A stretch of 64,000 nt of DNA from JAISFI01 sp031553775 (GTDB lineage: Bacteria; Bacteroidota; Bacteroidia; Bacteroidales; Azobacteroidaceae): contig JAVBLA010000005.1 in assembly GCA_031553775.1 (NCBI GenBank), forward strand, positions 166,633 to 230,632, given 5' to 3'. The notes beneath the pieces are model-generated. The model was given only the letters and a program-made list of their open reading frames with translations. It did no database searches and was not told the origin of the DNA. Made by a program: the position numbers and the translations under genes. Positions 27,812 to 35,624 of the stretch are shown piece by piece. How positions within the stretch are numbered: position 1 is the first letter of the stretch; each line of letters begins with the position of its first letter.

Positions 27812-27942
27812 TTAAAAAATTTCCAGGCCATCTTCGAATGTCCTGTATTTTAGCGATGGGAGCAATTCCTTTCTCATCCGGGAAGTATCTCTGTAATATG
27901 AGATCCGGCCGCTCCGGTTATAAGTATGGTTTTGTTATTCAT
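27812..27942 (-). pseudogene. Remnant of an SDR/NAD-epimerase gene with the middle deleted
   Basis: The frame from ATG 27942 reads MNNKTILITGAAG, the nucleotide-binding start of extended short-chain dehydrogenases, then breaks into SHITEILPG and a stop. In another frame, from about 27895 to the stop at 27814-27812, the sequence reads YYRDTSRMRKELLPSLKYRT followed by FEDGLEIF, which looks like the C-terminal tail of the same enzyme class. Together they imply an intact gene of about 900 bases reduced to 131 by an internal deletion that also shifted the frame. Confidence 0.6.
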
Positions 27943-27946
27943 CAGG

Positions 27947-27973
27947 TATTTATATTTGGTCCAAATATAAATA
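27947..27973. promoter_or_regulatory. 27-base perfect palindrome carrying -7 boxes on both strands
   Basis: Arms TATTTATATTTGG and the exact complement flank a single central T. Each arm contains TATATTTG (plus 27951-27958, minus 27969-27962), a perfect TAnnTTTG. The minus box would start transcription about 12 bases before the SDR remnant ATG. Looks like an operator over back-to-back promoters. Confidence 0.6.
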
Positions 27974-28156
27974 TATTTTATGTTTTATCCACGTCTTCCT
28001 CCAATCGTTTTAGTTGTTTGTTGAAATAAATGTATATTCGTTTTGCATAATGAAATTCGGATCAGCATACACAATGGATAATTGTGTGCAAATAAATAAC
28101 TGAAAAAAAATATCAAAAAAAACAGAATTGAATATTGCAGAGCAGAATAAAAATCA
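27974..28156. other. Intergenic sequence upstream of the membrane glycosyltransferase gene
   Basis: Mostly A/T-rich and without a complete gene. On the minus strand, 28058-27978 encodes a 26-residue open fragment (AKRIYIYFNKQLKRLEEDVD then KT and a stop) with coiled-coil character, perhaps the tail of a lost regulator gene; too short to be sure. Confidence 0.3.
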
Positions 28157-28164
28157 TATTTTTG
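28157..28164 (+). promoter_or_regulatory. -7 box for the 28192 membrane protein
   Basis: TATTTTTG matches TAnnTTTG; predicted start about 28171, leader about 20 bases. No exact -33 TTTG was found. Confidence 0.5.
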
Positions 28165-28191
28165 TTGTTTACTGTTATAAAAACAGGATGA

Positions 28192-29361
28192 ATGAGTAAC
28201 ATTGAACTGAAGTTGCAATCTGTCACCCGGTCATTTTTCCAGAAAGCTACATTTTGGAAAGTGATTTTTTTTATTGCGTTATCGTTATTGTTACGCTTAT
28301 CCCTTTTTAATACCGAATCGGGTGATTACCGGGGATTTTTATCTCTCTGGTATGATTATATTGTGAATAACGGTTTCTTCCTGAGCCTGAAAGATCGCTT
28401 CCATAACTACCAGATGCCTTATCTCTATTTACTGACCCTGGCTTCTTTTTTACCGGTAAAGAAAATATATGCGATTAAACTGGTTTCGGTAATATTCGAT
28501 TATATTGCTGCTTATTTTGTCTACAAAACCGTTAGGGTGCGTTACGGAAAGCAATCGTACATACCGGTTACTGCTATGATTTTTTTTCTGTTTACTCCTA
28601 CTGTTTTTCTGAATAGTTCGGGATGGGGGCAATGCGATGTGATTTATTCCACATTTTTGTTGATAGCCGCCTATTATTGCCTGAAAAGACGCTATCATTA
28701 TGTATTTCTCTTTTTTTCCATTGCTTTTTCTTTCAAGTTGCAGGCGATGTTTTTTGCTCCGGTTTTATTGATTCTCTGTTATAAAAAAGAGTTGAGTATA
28801 TTGTATTTTTTGTATATTCCGGCGGTCTATTTTCTTTCTGTTATCCCAGCCTGGATTGCAGGCAGGGGAATAAACGATCTTTTAACGACTTATCTGAAAC
28901 AAGGCTCTAATTATGCCTATTTGAATATGAATGCCCCTAATCTGTATGCCTGGATTTCGAACGATTATTATGATGTAGTGACTATTTTAGGGTTGATTTT
29001 CACGATATCATTAATAGTTTTCGCCTGCTACTATATATCTAGGTATGTCCGGTTCGATTCTTCTTCCCGCTGGTTGGAAATTATCTTGTTTTTCCTGATA
29101 TTGATACCTTACTTCCTTCCGAAGATGCATGACAGGTTTTTCTTTCCTGCCGATTTGTTTTCTGTTATATACTTGTTTTACTTCCCGCGGAGGTGGTATA
29201 TTCCTTTATCCATGCTGCTTGCATCTGTATTTGTATATCCTCCTTTGAATCATCTAATGAATTGGCCTCCATTGGTTGCACCCCTCCCGTTGGTTGCTTT
29301 AACGGGAATAGCTTACTATCTTGTACAATATGACAAAAAAAGTGTGCCGGTGAAAAAATAA
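28192..29361 (+). CDS. Polytopic membrane glycosyltransferase (GT-C, Gpi18/mannosyltransferase-like)
   Basis: 389 residues with about nine or ten hydrophobic segments from residue 21 on. The first outside loop has RLSLFNTESGDYRGFLSLWY, in which the Asp-Tyr after the first helix matches the acidic position of GT-C enzymes. The helix pair with FLNSSGWGQCDVIYSTFLL is the hallmark of the bacterial Gpi18-like mannosyltransferase group, and MHDRFFFPADLFSVIY near 315 is another conserved loop. It should use a lipid-linked sugar donor and transfer it at the outer face of the inner membrane. Monocistronic. Confidence 0.78.
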   Translation: MSNIELKLQSVTRSFFQKATFWKVIFFIALSLLLRLSLFNTESGDYRGFLSLWYDYIVNNGFFLSLKDRFHNYQMPYLYLLTLASFLPVKKIYAIKLVSVIFDYIAAYFVYKTVRVRYGKQSYIPVTAMIFFLFTPTVFLNSSGWGQCDVIYSTFLLIAAYYCLKRRYHYVFLFFSIAFSFKLQAMFFAPVLLILCYKKELSILYFLYIPAVYFLSVIPAWIAGRGINDLLTTYLKQGSNYAYLNMNAPNLYAWISNDYYDVVTILGLIFTISLIVFACYYISRYVRFDSSSRWLEIILFFLILIPYFLPKMHDRFFFPADLFSVIYLFYFPRRWYIPLSMLLASVFVYPPLNHLMNWPPLVAPLPLVALTGIAYYLVQYDKKSVPVKK

Positions 29362-29455
29362 GCCGATTACAGCAGATATTATATAATTTTTGTCTTCTCA
29401 ATCCGTTATCAAAAAGGATATCGAGTAAATCCGGAACAAAGGGCCGGGATTAATT

Positions 29456-29531
29456 GTTCAATAAATTTAGTCGTTTTTCGTGACTCGGCAAATTCCAAAC
29501 AAGTTTGGCCTTTGCTCTCGCTACTTAAGAC
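29456..29531 (+). repeat. Hairpin repeat, family 1, copy B (diverged)
   Basis: Opens GTTCAATAAATTTAGTCG like the other copies, but the stem differs: GCAAA/TTTGC and CCAAAC/GTTTGG around a two-base loop. The central arms have changed in a paired way relative to copies A and C (CCAAGT/ACTTGG). Directly abuts copy C. Confidence 0.8.
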
Positions 29532-29615
29532 GTTCAATAAATTTAGTCGTTTTCTCGCAATAACATAACCCCAAGTAAACTTGGTTTCTGTCTATTGCTT
29601 AACGAAAACGTTCAA
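29532..29615 (+). repeat. Hairpin repeat, family 1, copy C
   Basis: Nearly identical to copy A at 21232, sharing an unbroken run of about 42 bases from CCAAGTAAACTTGG to AACGAAAACGTT. It forms the immediate upstream region of rdgB, ending 10 bases before its ATG. Confidence 0.85.
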
Positions 29616-29625
29616 TTTAAATTCA

Positions 29626-30210
29626 ATGAGGAAAATTGTTTTTGCAACAAATAATGCGCATAAACTACAGGAAGTACAGGATATTCTGGGCAGGACTGTA
29701 GAAATTGTCAACTTGAACAGCATAGATTGTCATGATGATATTCCGGAAACGGCAGAAACTTTAGAAGGAAATGCGTTGCAAAAAGCTCGTTTTATTTGGA
29801 ATAAATATGGACTGGATTGTTTTGCAGACGATACAGGACTGGAAGTGAAGGCCTTGAATAATGCGCCCGGTGTTTATTCTGCGAGGTATGCGGGAGAAAG
29901 CAAGAGTGCAGAGGCCAATATGGCGAAAGTGCTCAGGGAATTAGAAGGCAAAGATGACCGGAGCGCCCGTTTTCGAACAGTTATTGCGTTGATTGTTAAT
30001 GGAGAGGAATATCTTTTTGAGGGGATTGTGAATGGACATTTGATCGACCGGAAAAAGGGAAACCAGGGATTCGGATATGATCCGATATTTATTCCGGAGA
30101 ACTACGATAAAACATTTGCAGAACTGGGAAATGATATTAAGAATACGATTAGCCACAGAGCGCTTGCAACCGACCGGTTAAAATCATTTATCATTCAATT
30201 GCCCGGATAA
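29626..30210 (+). CDS. rdgB: XTP/dITP diphosphatase (RdgB/HAM1 family)
   Basis: 194 residues from ATG 29626. The frame remains open upstream, but that part is translated repeat (the same frame appears at copy A), so the ATG giving [16 protein letters not shown] is right. Family motifs: [54 protein letters not shown] and TISHRALA. It hydrolyses ITP, dITP and XTP to monophosphates, keeping deaminated purines out of nucleic acids. It is followed after 23 bases by porZ; co-transcription is possible. Confidence 0.96.
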   Translation: MRKIVFATNNAHKLQEVQDILGRTVEIVNLNSIDCHDDIPETAETLEGNALQKARFIWNKYGLDCFADDTGLEVKALNNAPGVYSARYAGESKSAEANMAKVLRELEGKDDRSARFRTVIALIVNGEEYLFEGIVNGHLIDRKKGNQGFGYDPIFIPENYDKTFAELGNDIKNTISHRALATDRLKSFIIQLPG

Positions 30211-30233
30211 AGAATTAGATATTACATTGTTAT

Positions 30234-32633
30234 ATGAGAAATTATCAACATAAACTCAGGATATCATTCACAGGAATTTTCCTGTTTGTACTTATAACGT
30301 TTATACAGGCACAGGGTATAGGTAGTTGGAGAAATCATCTGGCGTATACCAATACCACGCAGGTAGTGGAAACTCCTAACAAAGTGTTTGCCCTGGCATC
30401 CGGAGATTTGTTTTCATATTCTCCGGAAGACGATGAGATCAAAGCATATTCCAAATATGATGGCTTGAACGATTCCAGGATTCAGTTTATTGCATATTCC
30501 GAGTATTCCAATTCATTACTCCTGGTGTATGAAAATGGGAATATGGATATTTTTACCAATGCAGGCATTTATAACCTTCCTTCTGTTATGGTTAATACAA
30601 ATATACAGGATAAGACGCTGAATAGGGTGGATGTATATGGCAGGTTTGCTTACGTTTCTGCTGCATTTGGTATTGTAAAGGTAGATATGCAGAAAAGAGA
30701 AACTACATCTGTGTACACATGGAAGAATACCAGTTCGGTTTGTGTTATCGGAGATTATATATATGCGTCTACTAATGAAGGAATTTTCAAAGCTTTACTT
30801 AGCAAGAACCTGTCTGTAAATGAAAATTGGGAAGTATACGACCCCCAGATTCAGGGTATGGATCCTCTCAAATTAACAGCAATATTTCTTTTTAAGGGGA
30901 CACTGATTTTTTGGGATCAAAAAAACAACACTATTTTTTATAAAAAAGAAGACGGATCATCCGGAATTTTAATATTCTGGGGATTTAAAAGAGTGACGGT
31001 TGCGAATGATTATCTTATTACTGTTTCGTGGAACAATACGTTTGTGTGGACCGATCTGAATAATTACATGAATTTGGAAGGGTTAAGCGCGATAGATGTT
31101 TCATGCAGAAATAATAATAATATTTTTTGGATAGCCCGGGAAAAAAATGGACTGGCAGCTGTAAAAAAAGAAAAAGACTCCAAGAATTACAGTCTATATA
31201 AATCGGATATTAAAATAAACAGTCCTTATAATAACCACTCTTACCGTCTTTCTTTTCAACAAAACAAACTGCTCATAGCCGGGGGAAGCGCTTGGGGAGA
31301 CAGGCACTTTGTCGAAGGAACTGTTATGACATTGGAAAATGGAACCTGGACCTACGTTGATCCCGACACGGTAAATCAATTTATGAGAGATCGGTTTACC
31401 CCGACCCAGATCCCGGTTCGGGAATTCAGAGATGTTATGGATGTTGTTGTGGATCCCAGGGACCCTTCTCATTATTTTGCAACAAGTTACGGAGAGGGGC
31501 TTTATGAGTTTAAGGATGAACAACCTGTAGCACTTTATAATACAACTAATAGTATTCTGGAGACTGTTCTTCCATCAAAAACGGATCCGAATAGGAATAA
31601 TTATATCCGTCTGGCCGGGTTGGCATATGATTCTAATAATAATTTGTATATATGCTCTTCCTCAGAGGGGGGAACTGCAACTATGTTATATATTCTTACC
31701 AATGATAATCAATGGGTTAAGGTCCCTTATTGGGTTGACCAGCTTGCTGCCTTAAAAGAATCTATTGGTCCTTTGGACGGAATGCTTATTACCTCTAAAA
31801 ATCATAAATGGATATTTTCCAAACGTTTTAATAAGATTTACATATTGGATGATAACAATACACCTACTAATTTTACGGATGATAAAACGGCGATACTGGG
31901 AGGTACAATTAAAGATCAAAAAGGTGAAAGTGTAACTTTTTCCTCTTTTTTCTGTATTGTTGAAGATAAGAAAGGAACACTTTGGGCAGGAACAAATAAA
32001 GGCCCAGTACTGTTTTATAATCACCAGAATGCAGTCAAAGATCCCAGTAGTTATTATTGTACCCGTCCCATTCTCCCTTATAATGATGGAAGCGATAATG
32101 GCTATTACTTGCTGGAATCAGCACAAATTAACGCTATTGCGGTAGATGGAGCAAATCGCAAATGGCTGGCCAGCGAGAATTCCGGAGTATTTCTTGTGAG
32201 TGAAAACGGAATGGAAGTTTTGCAGAATTTTACGGCGGAAAATAGTCCCCTGCTTTCTAACAAGGTCACATCGATAGCCATCGACCCGAATACGGGAGAA
32301 GTATATTTTGCTACAGATAAGGGCCTGGTTTCTTATATGGGAGATGCGAGTACCGGAAAATCTGATTTTTCGGAAGTTCGCGCTTATCCGAACCCTGTGA
32401 GGCCGGAGTACAATGATGTTGTTACTGTTATTAATTTAGTAAAAGACTCCAATGTGAAAATAACGGATCTGAGAGGCAACCTGATTTACCAGGGTACTTC
32501 CAAAGGCGGGATGTTTACATGGAACTGCACCGATAAAAACGGAGCGCGGGTAAAAACCGGTGTTTACCTGGTTATTGCCGCTAATTCCGATGGATCGGAA
32601 GGAGTAGTTACCAAGATCATGGTTGTCAAGTAA
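30234..32633 (+). CDS. porZ: PorZ-like beta-propeller protein of the type IX secretion system
   Basis: 799 residues, close to the length of the Porphyromonas protein. Signal peptide about 1-27. The mature part opens with GIGSWRNHLAYTNTTQVVE, the PorZ opening, and continues with repeated propeller blades (VYGRFAYVSAAFGIVKVDM, WKNTSSVCVIGDYIYASTN, and later KKGTLWAGTNKGPV and NRKWLASENSGVFLV). A C-terminal Ig-like module of type A sorting form ends it: VRAYPNPVRPEYNDVVTV, VKITDLRGNLIYQG, MFTWNCTDKNGARVKTGVYL. PorZ sits at the cell surface and helps attach A-LPS to cargo. The alternative is an unrelated propeller carrying a sorting domain; the opening and size favour PorZ. Confidence 0.78.
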   Translation: MRNYQHKLRISFTGIFLFVLITFIQAQGIGSWRNHLAYTNTTQVVETPNKVFALASGDLFSYSPEDDEIKAYSKYDGLNDSRIQFIAYSEYSNSLLLVYENGNMDIFTNAGIYNLPSVMVNTNIQDKTLNRVDVYGRFAYVSAAFGIVKVDMQKRETTSVYTWKNTSSVCVIGDYIYASTNEGIFKALLSKNLSVNENWEVYDPQIQGMDPLKLTAIFLFKGTLIFWDQKNNTIFYKKEDGSSGILIFWGFKRVTVANDYLITVSWNNTFVWTDLNNYMNLEGLSAIDVSCRNNNNIFWIAREKNGLAAVKKEKDSKNYSLYKSDIKINSPYNNHSYRLSFQQNKLLIAGGSAWGDRHFVEGTVMTLENGTWTYVDPDTVNQFMRDRFTPTQIPVREFRDVMDVVVDPRDPSHYFATSYGEGLYEFKDEQPVALYNTTNSILETVLPSKTDPNRNNYIRLAGLAYDSNNNLYICSSSEGGTATMLYILTNDNQWVKVPYWVDQLAALKESIGPLDGMLITSKNHKWIFSKRFNKIYILDDNNTPTNFTDDKTAILGGTIKDQKGESVTFSSFFCIVEDKKGTLWAGTNKGPVLFYNHQNAVKDPSSYYCTRPILPYNDGSDNGYYLLESAQINAIAVDGANRKWLASENSGVFLVSENGMEVLQNFTAENSPLLSNKVTSIAIDPNTGEVYFATDKGLVSYMGDASTGKSDFSEVRAYPNPVRPEYNDVVTVINLVKDSNVKITDLRGNLIYQGTSKGGMFTWNCTDKNGARVKTGVYLVIAANSDGSEGVVTKIMVVK

Positions 32634-32649
32634 TATGAGGGTCTTTTGC

Positions 32650-34701
32650 CTAGAATTTATACTTTATCAATCCGTAAAAATCCATTTTATTTTTACCTTC
32701 GATCGCTTCCAGTGAGGAGCTGATAGTTTCCCTGTCGGTATAGTGTGTCCATGCGAACTTTATGTAGAGGGAAAGTTGTGAGGTAACTGGCCATTTACAA
32801 TTCAAGCAACTTCTCAATCCTTCTCCTGAAAATGAAGGTGCACTGAAAGCATAAAGGATGCTTTTTTCATAGGTACTGATCCGGGAGTTCCAATCGGAGG
32901 TGTGGAAGTAGGCAACATACAATTCGGGATGGAGGGGAAACTCTGCAGCAGCATAACCGATGCTTTCCGAAAGCATCCATCCTTTGCTTGTAGAATTACC
33001 GGTCGACAGGTAAAGGTTTCCATTGAGCTGTGTTTTAGAATAGATCCCGTTATTTTTCTGTATATTTAACTGATACCGCAAGCTGTGTTGTTTAGATGGA
33101 ACAACCGCTTTGGTTGCCTGACCCGGTATTTCCGTATTTTTCATTTTTTCTTTTTGTTTATATCTTATGCTCATTGAGCAGGAACTTTGGGGTATATATT
33201 CTAATTGTGCCAATAGGTTGGCTGCTTTTGAGGGAGAATCGATTAAATATTTCAGCCAGGGATATTCGATCCGGTCGGCAGATACCGAGATTTTCCATCC
33301 GGATAAAGGTTGGAGAACAGCACCTACATACCAGCTGTTGATATTCTGTACGGAAGAACTTCCGGCAGCCGAAGCATATTGCGCCTGATAATTTTTTGCA
33401 AAATAACATTGTCTCAGTATAAAATTGAAAAAAGATGCCGGATATACCTGCAGACTGTTCTGACTGGCCCAGGCGCCATTCTTTCCCATGGCGGTTTCTC
33501 CCTGGAAAAGGAATTTTTTTCTCCTCCAGAGATAATTACATCCGGCATTATAGAAGGAACTGCCGCGTAAGTAGTATAGGTTGTAAGGTTTGGGATCAGG
33601 ATCTGATTTCAGTCCTCCGTAATCATAATAGGCAGCTGTAAGTCCGCATGACAGGAAATCATTTTTCCACTGGATATTCCCGCCGGTTACACGGGCCTTT
33701 GCCTTGTCTTTTTTCAGCAGATCGTCAGGTGTTCTGTGGTAACCGTCTGTTTTGATCGAAGAAAGGATTTGGTTGTCTACCGAAGCATCGATCTTTCTTT
33801 GGGAATAAAAAAGAGAGATTATTGTGTTTCTTAATTCTACTGTTGCTGCGGCTCCCCTGAAGTAATTCGCTTCACTTGTGGAGTAATGTCTTTTAAATCC
33901 TCCTCCGTTTCTTCCGGTATTCATTACATCAGAAGTGTTAAGCATCGAAAAGTCGGTATTGATTACCAGACCCTGACCAAATGCCGGACGATAATCTCCC
34001 AGAAACAGGGATTTCAGGATGCCGAACTCCCGGATCACGGCATGTACGGAATAATAATCGAACCCTTTGTGTTGTTTGTTCCAGAAAGCTTCTCCCGGAT
34101 CTTTTTCTCCGACCAGGCCGAATTGCAGCCGGTCTTTGTACTGGAATCCATATTTCAGGGAAGTGTAGTAAGGTTCTCCCAGGTAATAGCGGTTGGGATG
34201 TGCCGCTTTTTCTTCTTCCGGATCGTTACGATAGCCTGCTTTTTCCTGGAAACAACGGTCGTAACGGAGTAATACTTCTTGTTTCCCGTACCGTAAAATA
34301 TTTTTTGTATTGAAAGTATTCCGGGAGTTTCCTTTTTCCCCTATATAAATAAAAGGAAGCAGATATTCAATGGTTTGCATATCTAAGCCATCTATGTTTT
34401 TCAGTTCATAGATACTGGTTAGCGGAGCATAACGGTACACATAGTATAGCAGGTTTTCTATTTGCATATCCGACAGGAAGGGTAATTTTTCCAGATCTTG
34501 TTTACGAACCGTATGTAAATCGAACGGATTTTCGGAAAGGTGTGACAGATCGGAGAACAGATTTTCCAGTGTATTTTCATCGGCTTCGTTTTCAGCCATT
34601 TCCTCGATGTATTCCATCCATTTGGAATGTCCGGGATCTGTTTGGGCAGAAAGAGAACAAACCGACCCAAGAATAAAAAGGGTTGCGATAAATTTTTTCA
34701 T
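32650..34701 (-). CDS. Outer-membrane protein with N-terminal helix-hairpin-helix domain
   Basis: 683 residues. Signal peptide MKKFIATLFILGSVCSLSAQ. Residues about 55-125 hold two helix-hairpin-helix motifs (DLHTVRKQDLEKLPFLSD; YELKNIDGLDMQTIEYLLPF) like those of ComEA. The remaining 550 residues are aromatic-rich beta strands typical of a large outer-membrane barrel, ending in YGLIKYKF with a terminal Phe. HhH domains usually bind DNA, so a DNA-binding outer-membrane channel is conceivable, but the combination is common in Bacteroidetes and uncharacterised to my knowledge. Second gene of a pair, 27 bases after the 258-residue outer-membrane protein gene. Confidence 0.75.
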   Translation of the reverse strand: MKKFIATLFILGSVCSLSAQTDPGHSKWMEYIEEMAENEADENTLENLFSDLSHLSENPFDLHTVRKQDLEKLPFLSDMQIENLLYYVYRYAPLTSIYELKNIDGLDMQTIEYLLPFIYIGEKGNSRNTFNTKNILRYGKQEVLLRYDRCFQEKAGYRNDPEEEKAAHPNRYYLGEPYYTSLKYGFQYKDRLQFGLVGEKDPGEAFWNKQHKGFDYYSVHAVIREFGILKSLFLGDYRPAFGQGLVINTDFSMLNTSDVMNTGRNGGGFKRHYSTSEANYFRGAAATVELRNTIISLFYSQRKIDASVDNQILSSIKTDGYHRTPDDLLKKDKAKARVTGGNIQWKNDFLSCGLTAAYYDYGGLKSDPDPKPYNLYYLRGSSFYNAGCNYLWRRKKFLFQGETAMGKNGAWASQNSLQVYPASFFNFILRQCYFAKNYQAQYASAAGSSSVQNINSWYVGAVLQPLSGWKISVSADRIEYPWLKYLIDSPSKAANLLAQLEYIPQSSCSMSIRYKQKEKMKNTEIPGQATKAVVPSKQHSLRYQLNIQKNNGIYSKTQLNGNLYLSTGNSTSKGWMLSESIGYAAAEFPLHPELYVAYFHTSDWNSRISTYEKSILYAFSAPSFSGEGLRSCLNCKWPVTSQLSLYIKFAWTHYTDRETISSSLEAIEGKNKMDFYGLIKYKF

Positions 34702-34728
34702 AATTATTAAGGGTTAAATAATTTATTT

Positions 34729-35505
34729 TTAAAATTGATAGGAGAGACCAATACCGGTACTGTATCCCAAAGAGGCATGTTTGTCACAGGATATATCCAG
34801 AATGAGATTTCCCCGGGCAACTGCCAGCCCGAAGGTAGGCGTCAGCGGTTCTGAATAAAGTCCTGTACGAATATAAAAACGATCTGCCAGTTCGTAATTT
34901 ATTCCGGCTGAAAAACGGGTTGATCCGTCAATTCCGGCACCACCTTCCAATAAGAAATCGCAGGCTGTTGAGATGGAATAATCTACTCCTGCATGTATGG
35001 AAGTTGTATTTTCTTTGGAATTATCTGCAGCATTTTTTACCAATAGGGCCCATCGGAAGTGGGGATTCATTTGAAAAGTCAGCCCGATATCAAAACCAAC
35101 TACCGGGTCTATTTCTTCATCGCCGGCACTACTGATCTTTTCATAATGCAAAATTGCCCCTATCGATAATTTGGGATGTATTTTCTTGGAAAATCCACCC
35201 TGTATCAGCCATTTCCGGTAATCTTCTATTCCGGAAGAGGACATGCGAAAACCACTGTCCAGCCATTTGTTCGGAAAGATAACATACCCAGAGAGGGTGT
35301 TCAGTTCTTTAATCTCAAAATGATTCATGACAGAAATGCCGGCGGCAGGTACCTGATAAAACGACAACGCCGAGGGATTTGGGAATGATTCACTCAATGC
35401 TTGTATCCGGCCTAAGGCTGAAGAGTGCGGATCGGATTCTGTACTATCGGAAGAAAAAGCCGGCAGGGAAAGCCAGCACAGGTAAAAAATAAAAACGTTT
35501 TTCAT
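34729..35505 (-). CDS. Outer-membrane beta-barrel protein (PorV/FadL-like fold)
   Basis: 258 residues from the ATG at 35505. The upstream in-frame ATG at 35532 is less likely because it places extra polar residues before the signal peptide MKNVFIFYLCWLSLPAFSSD. The strand pattern includes NHFEIKELNTLSGYVIFPN, KLSIGAILHYEKISS, HFRWALLVKNAADNSKENTT, DRFYIRTGLYSEPLTPTFGL and a terminal GIGLSYQF. This order is reminiscent of the PorV/PorQ family of type IX secretion but no diagnostic motif is visible. Co-transcribed with the HhH barrel gene. Its leader has a hairpin at 35549-35575. Confidence 0.72.
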   Translation of the reverse strand: MKNVFIFYLCWLSLPAFSSDSTESDPHSSALGRIQALSESFPNPSALSFYQVPAAGISVMNHFEIKELNTLSGYVIFPNKWLDSGFRMSSSGIEDYRKWLIQGGFSKKIHPKLSIGAILHYEKISSAGDEEIDPVVGFDIGLTFQMNPHFRWALLVKNAADNSKENTTSIHAGVDYSISTACDFLLEGGAGIDGSTRFSAGINYELADRFYIRTGLYSEPLTPTFGLAVARGNLILDISCDKHASLGYSTGIGLSYQF

Positions 35506-35548
35506 TTTCTGGCAGTTAAGGAGATGGAACAATTGTTTGGTTAATATG

Positions 35549-35575
35549 GGTACTGTTTAATTTTAAACAGTTACC
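35549..35575. promoter_or_regulatory. Inverted repeat at the predicted 5' end of the barrel-pair mRNA
   Basis: GGTACTGTTTAA faces TTAAACAGTTACC (one bulge, tiny loop). The predicted transcription start is about 35574, so the mRNA would begin with this stem, which could stabilise it or be an operator. Confidence 0.5.
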
Positions 35576-35580
35576 AAGTG

Positions 35581-35588
35581 CAAATATA
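35581..35588 (-). promoter_or_regulatory. -7 box for the outer-membrane protein pair
   Basis: Minus strand TATATTTG, exact TAnnTTTG match; leader about 70 bases including the hairpin at 35549-35575. Confidence 0.6.
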
Positions 35589-35624
35589 AAAAAGATTTAC
35601 AGAATCGCCAAAAGAATCCGGAAA

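Noticed and set aside
29428..29451. Terminator candidate AATCCGG/CCGGGATT after the glycosyltransferase gene
   Set aside because: Pairing needs a bulge and there is no T tract; it also borders the repeat copies.
29581..29625. N-terminal extension of rdgB reading [11 protein letters not shown]
   Set aside because: The same peptide appears at copy A of the hairpin repeat (from 21280), so it is translated repeat, not protein; the HAM1 family starts at the ATG at 29626.
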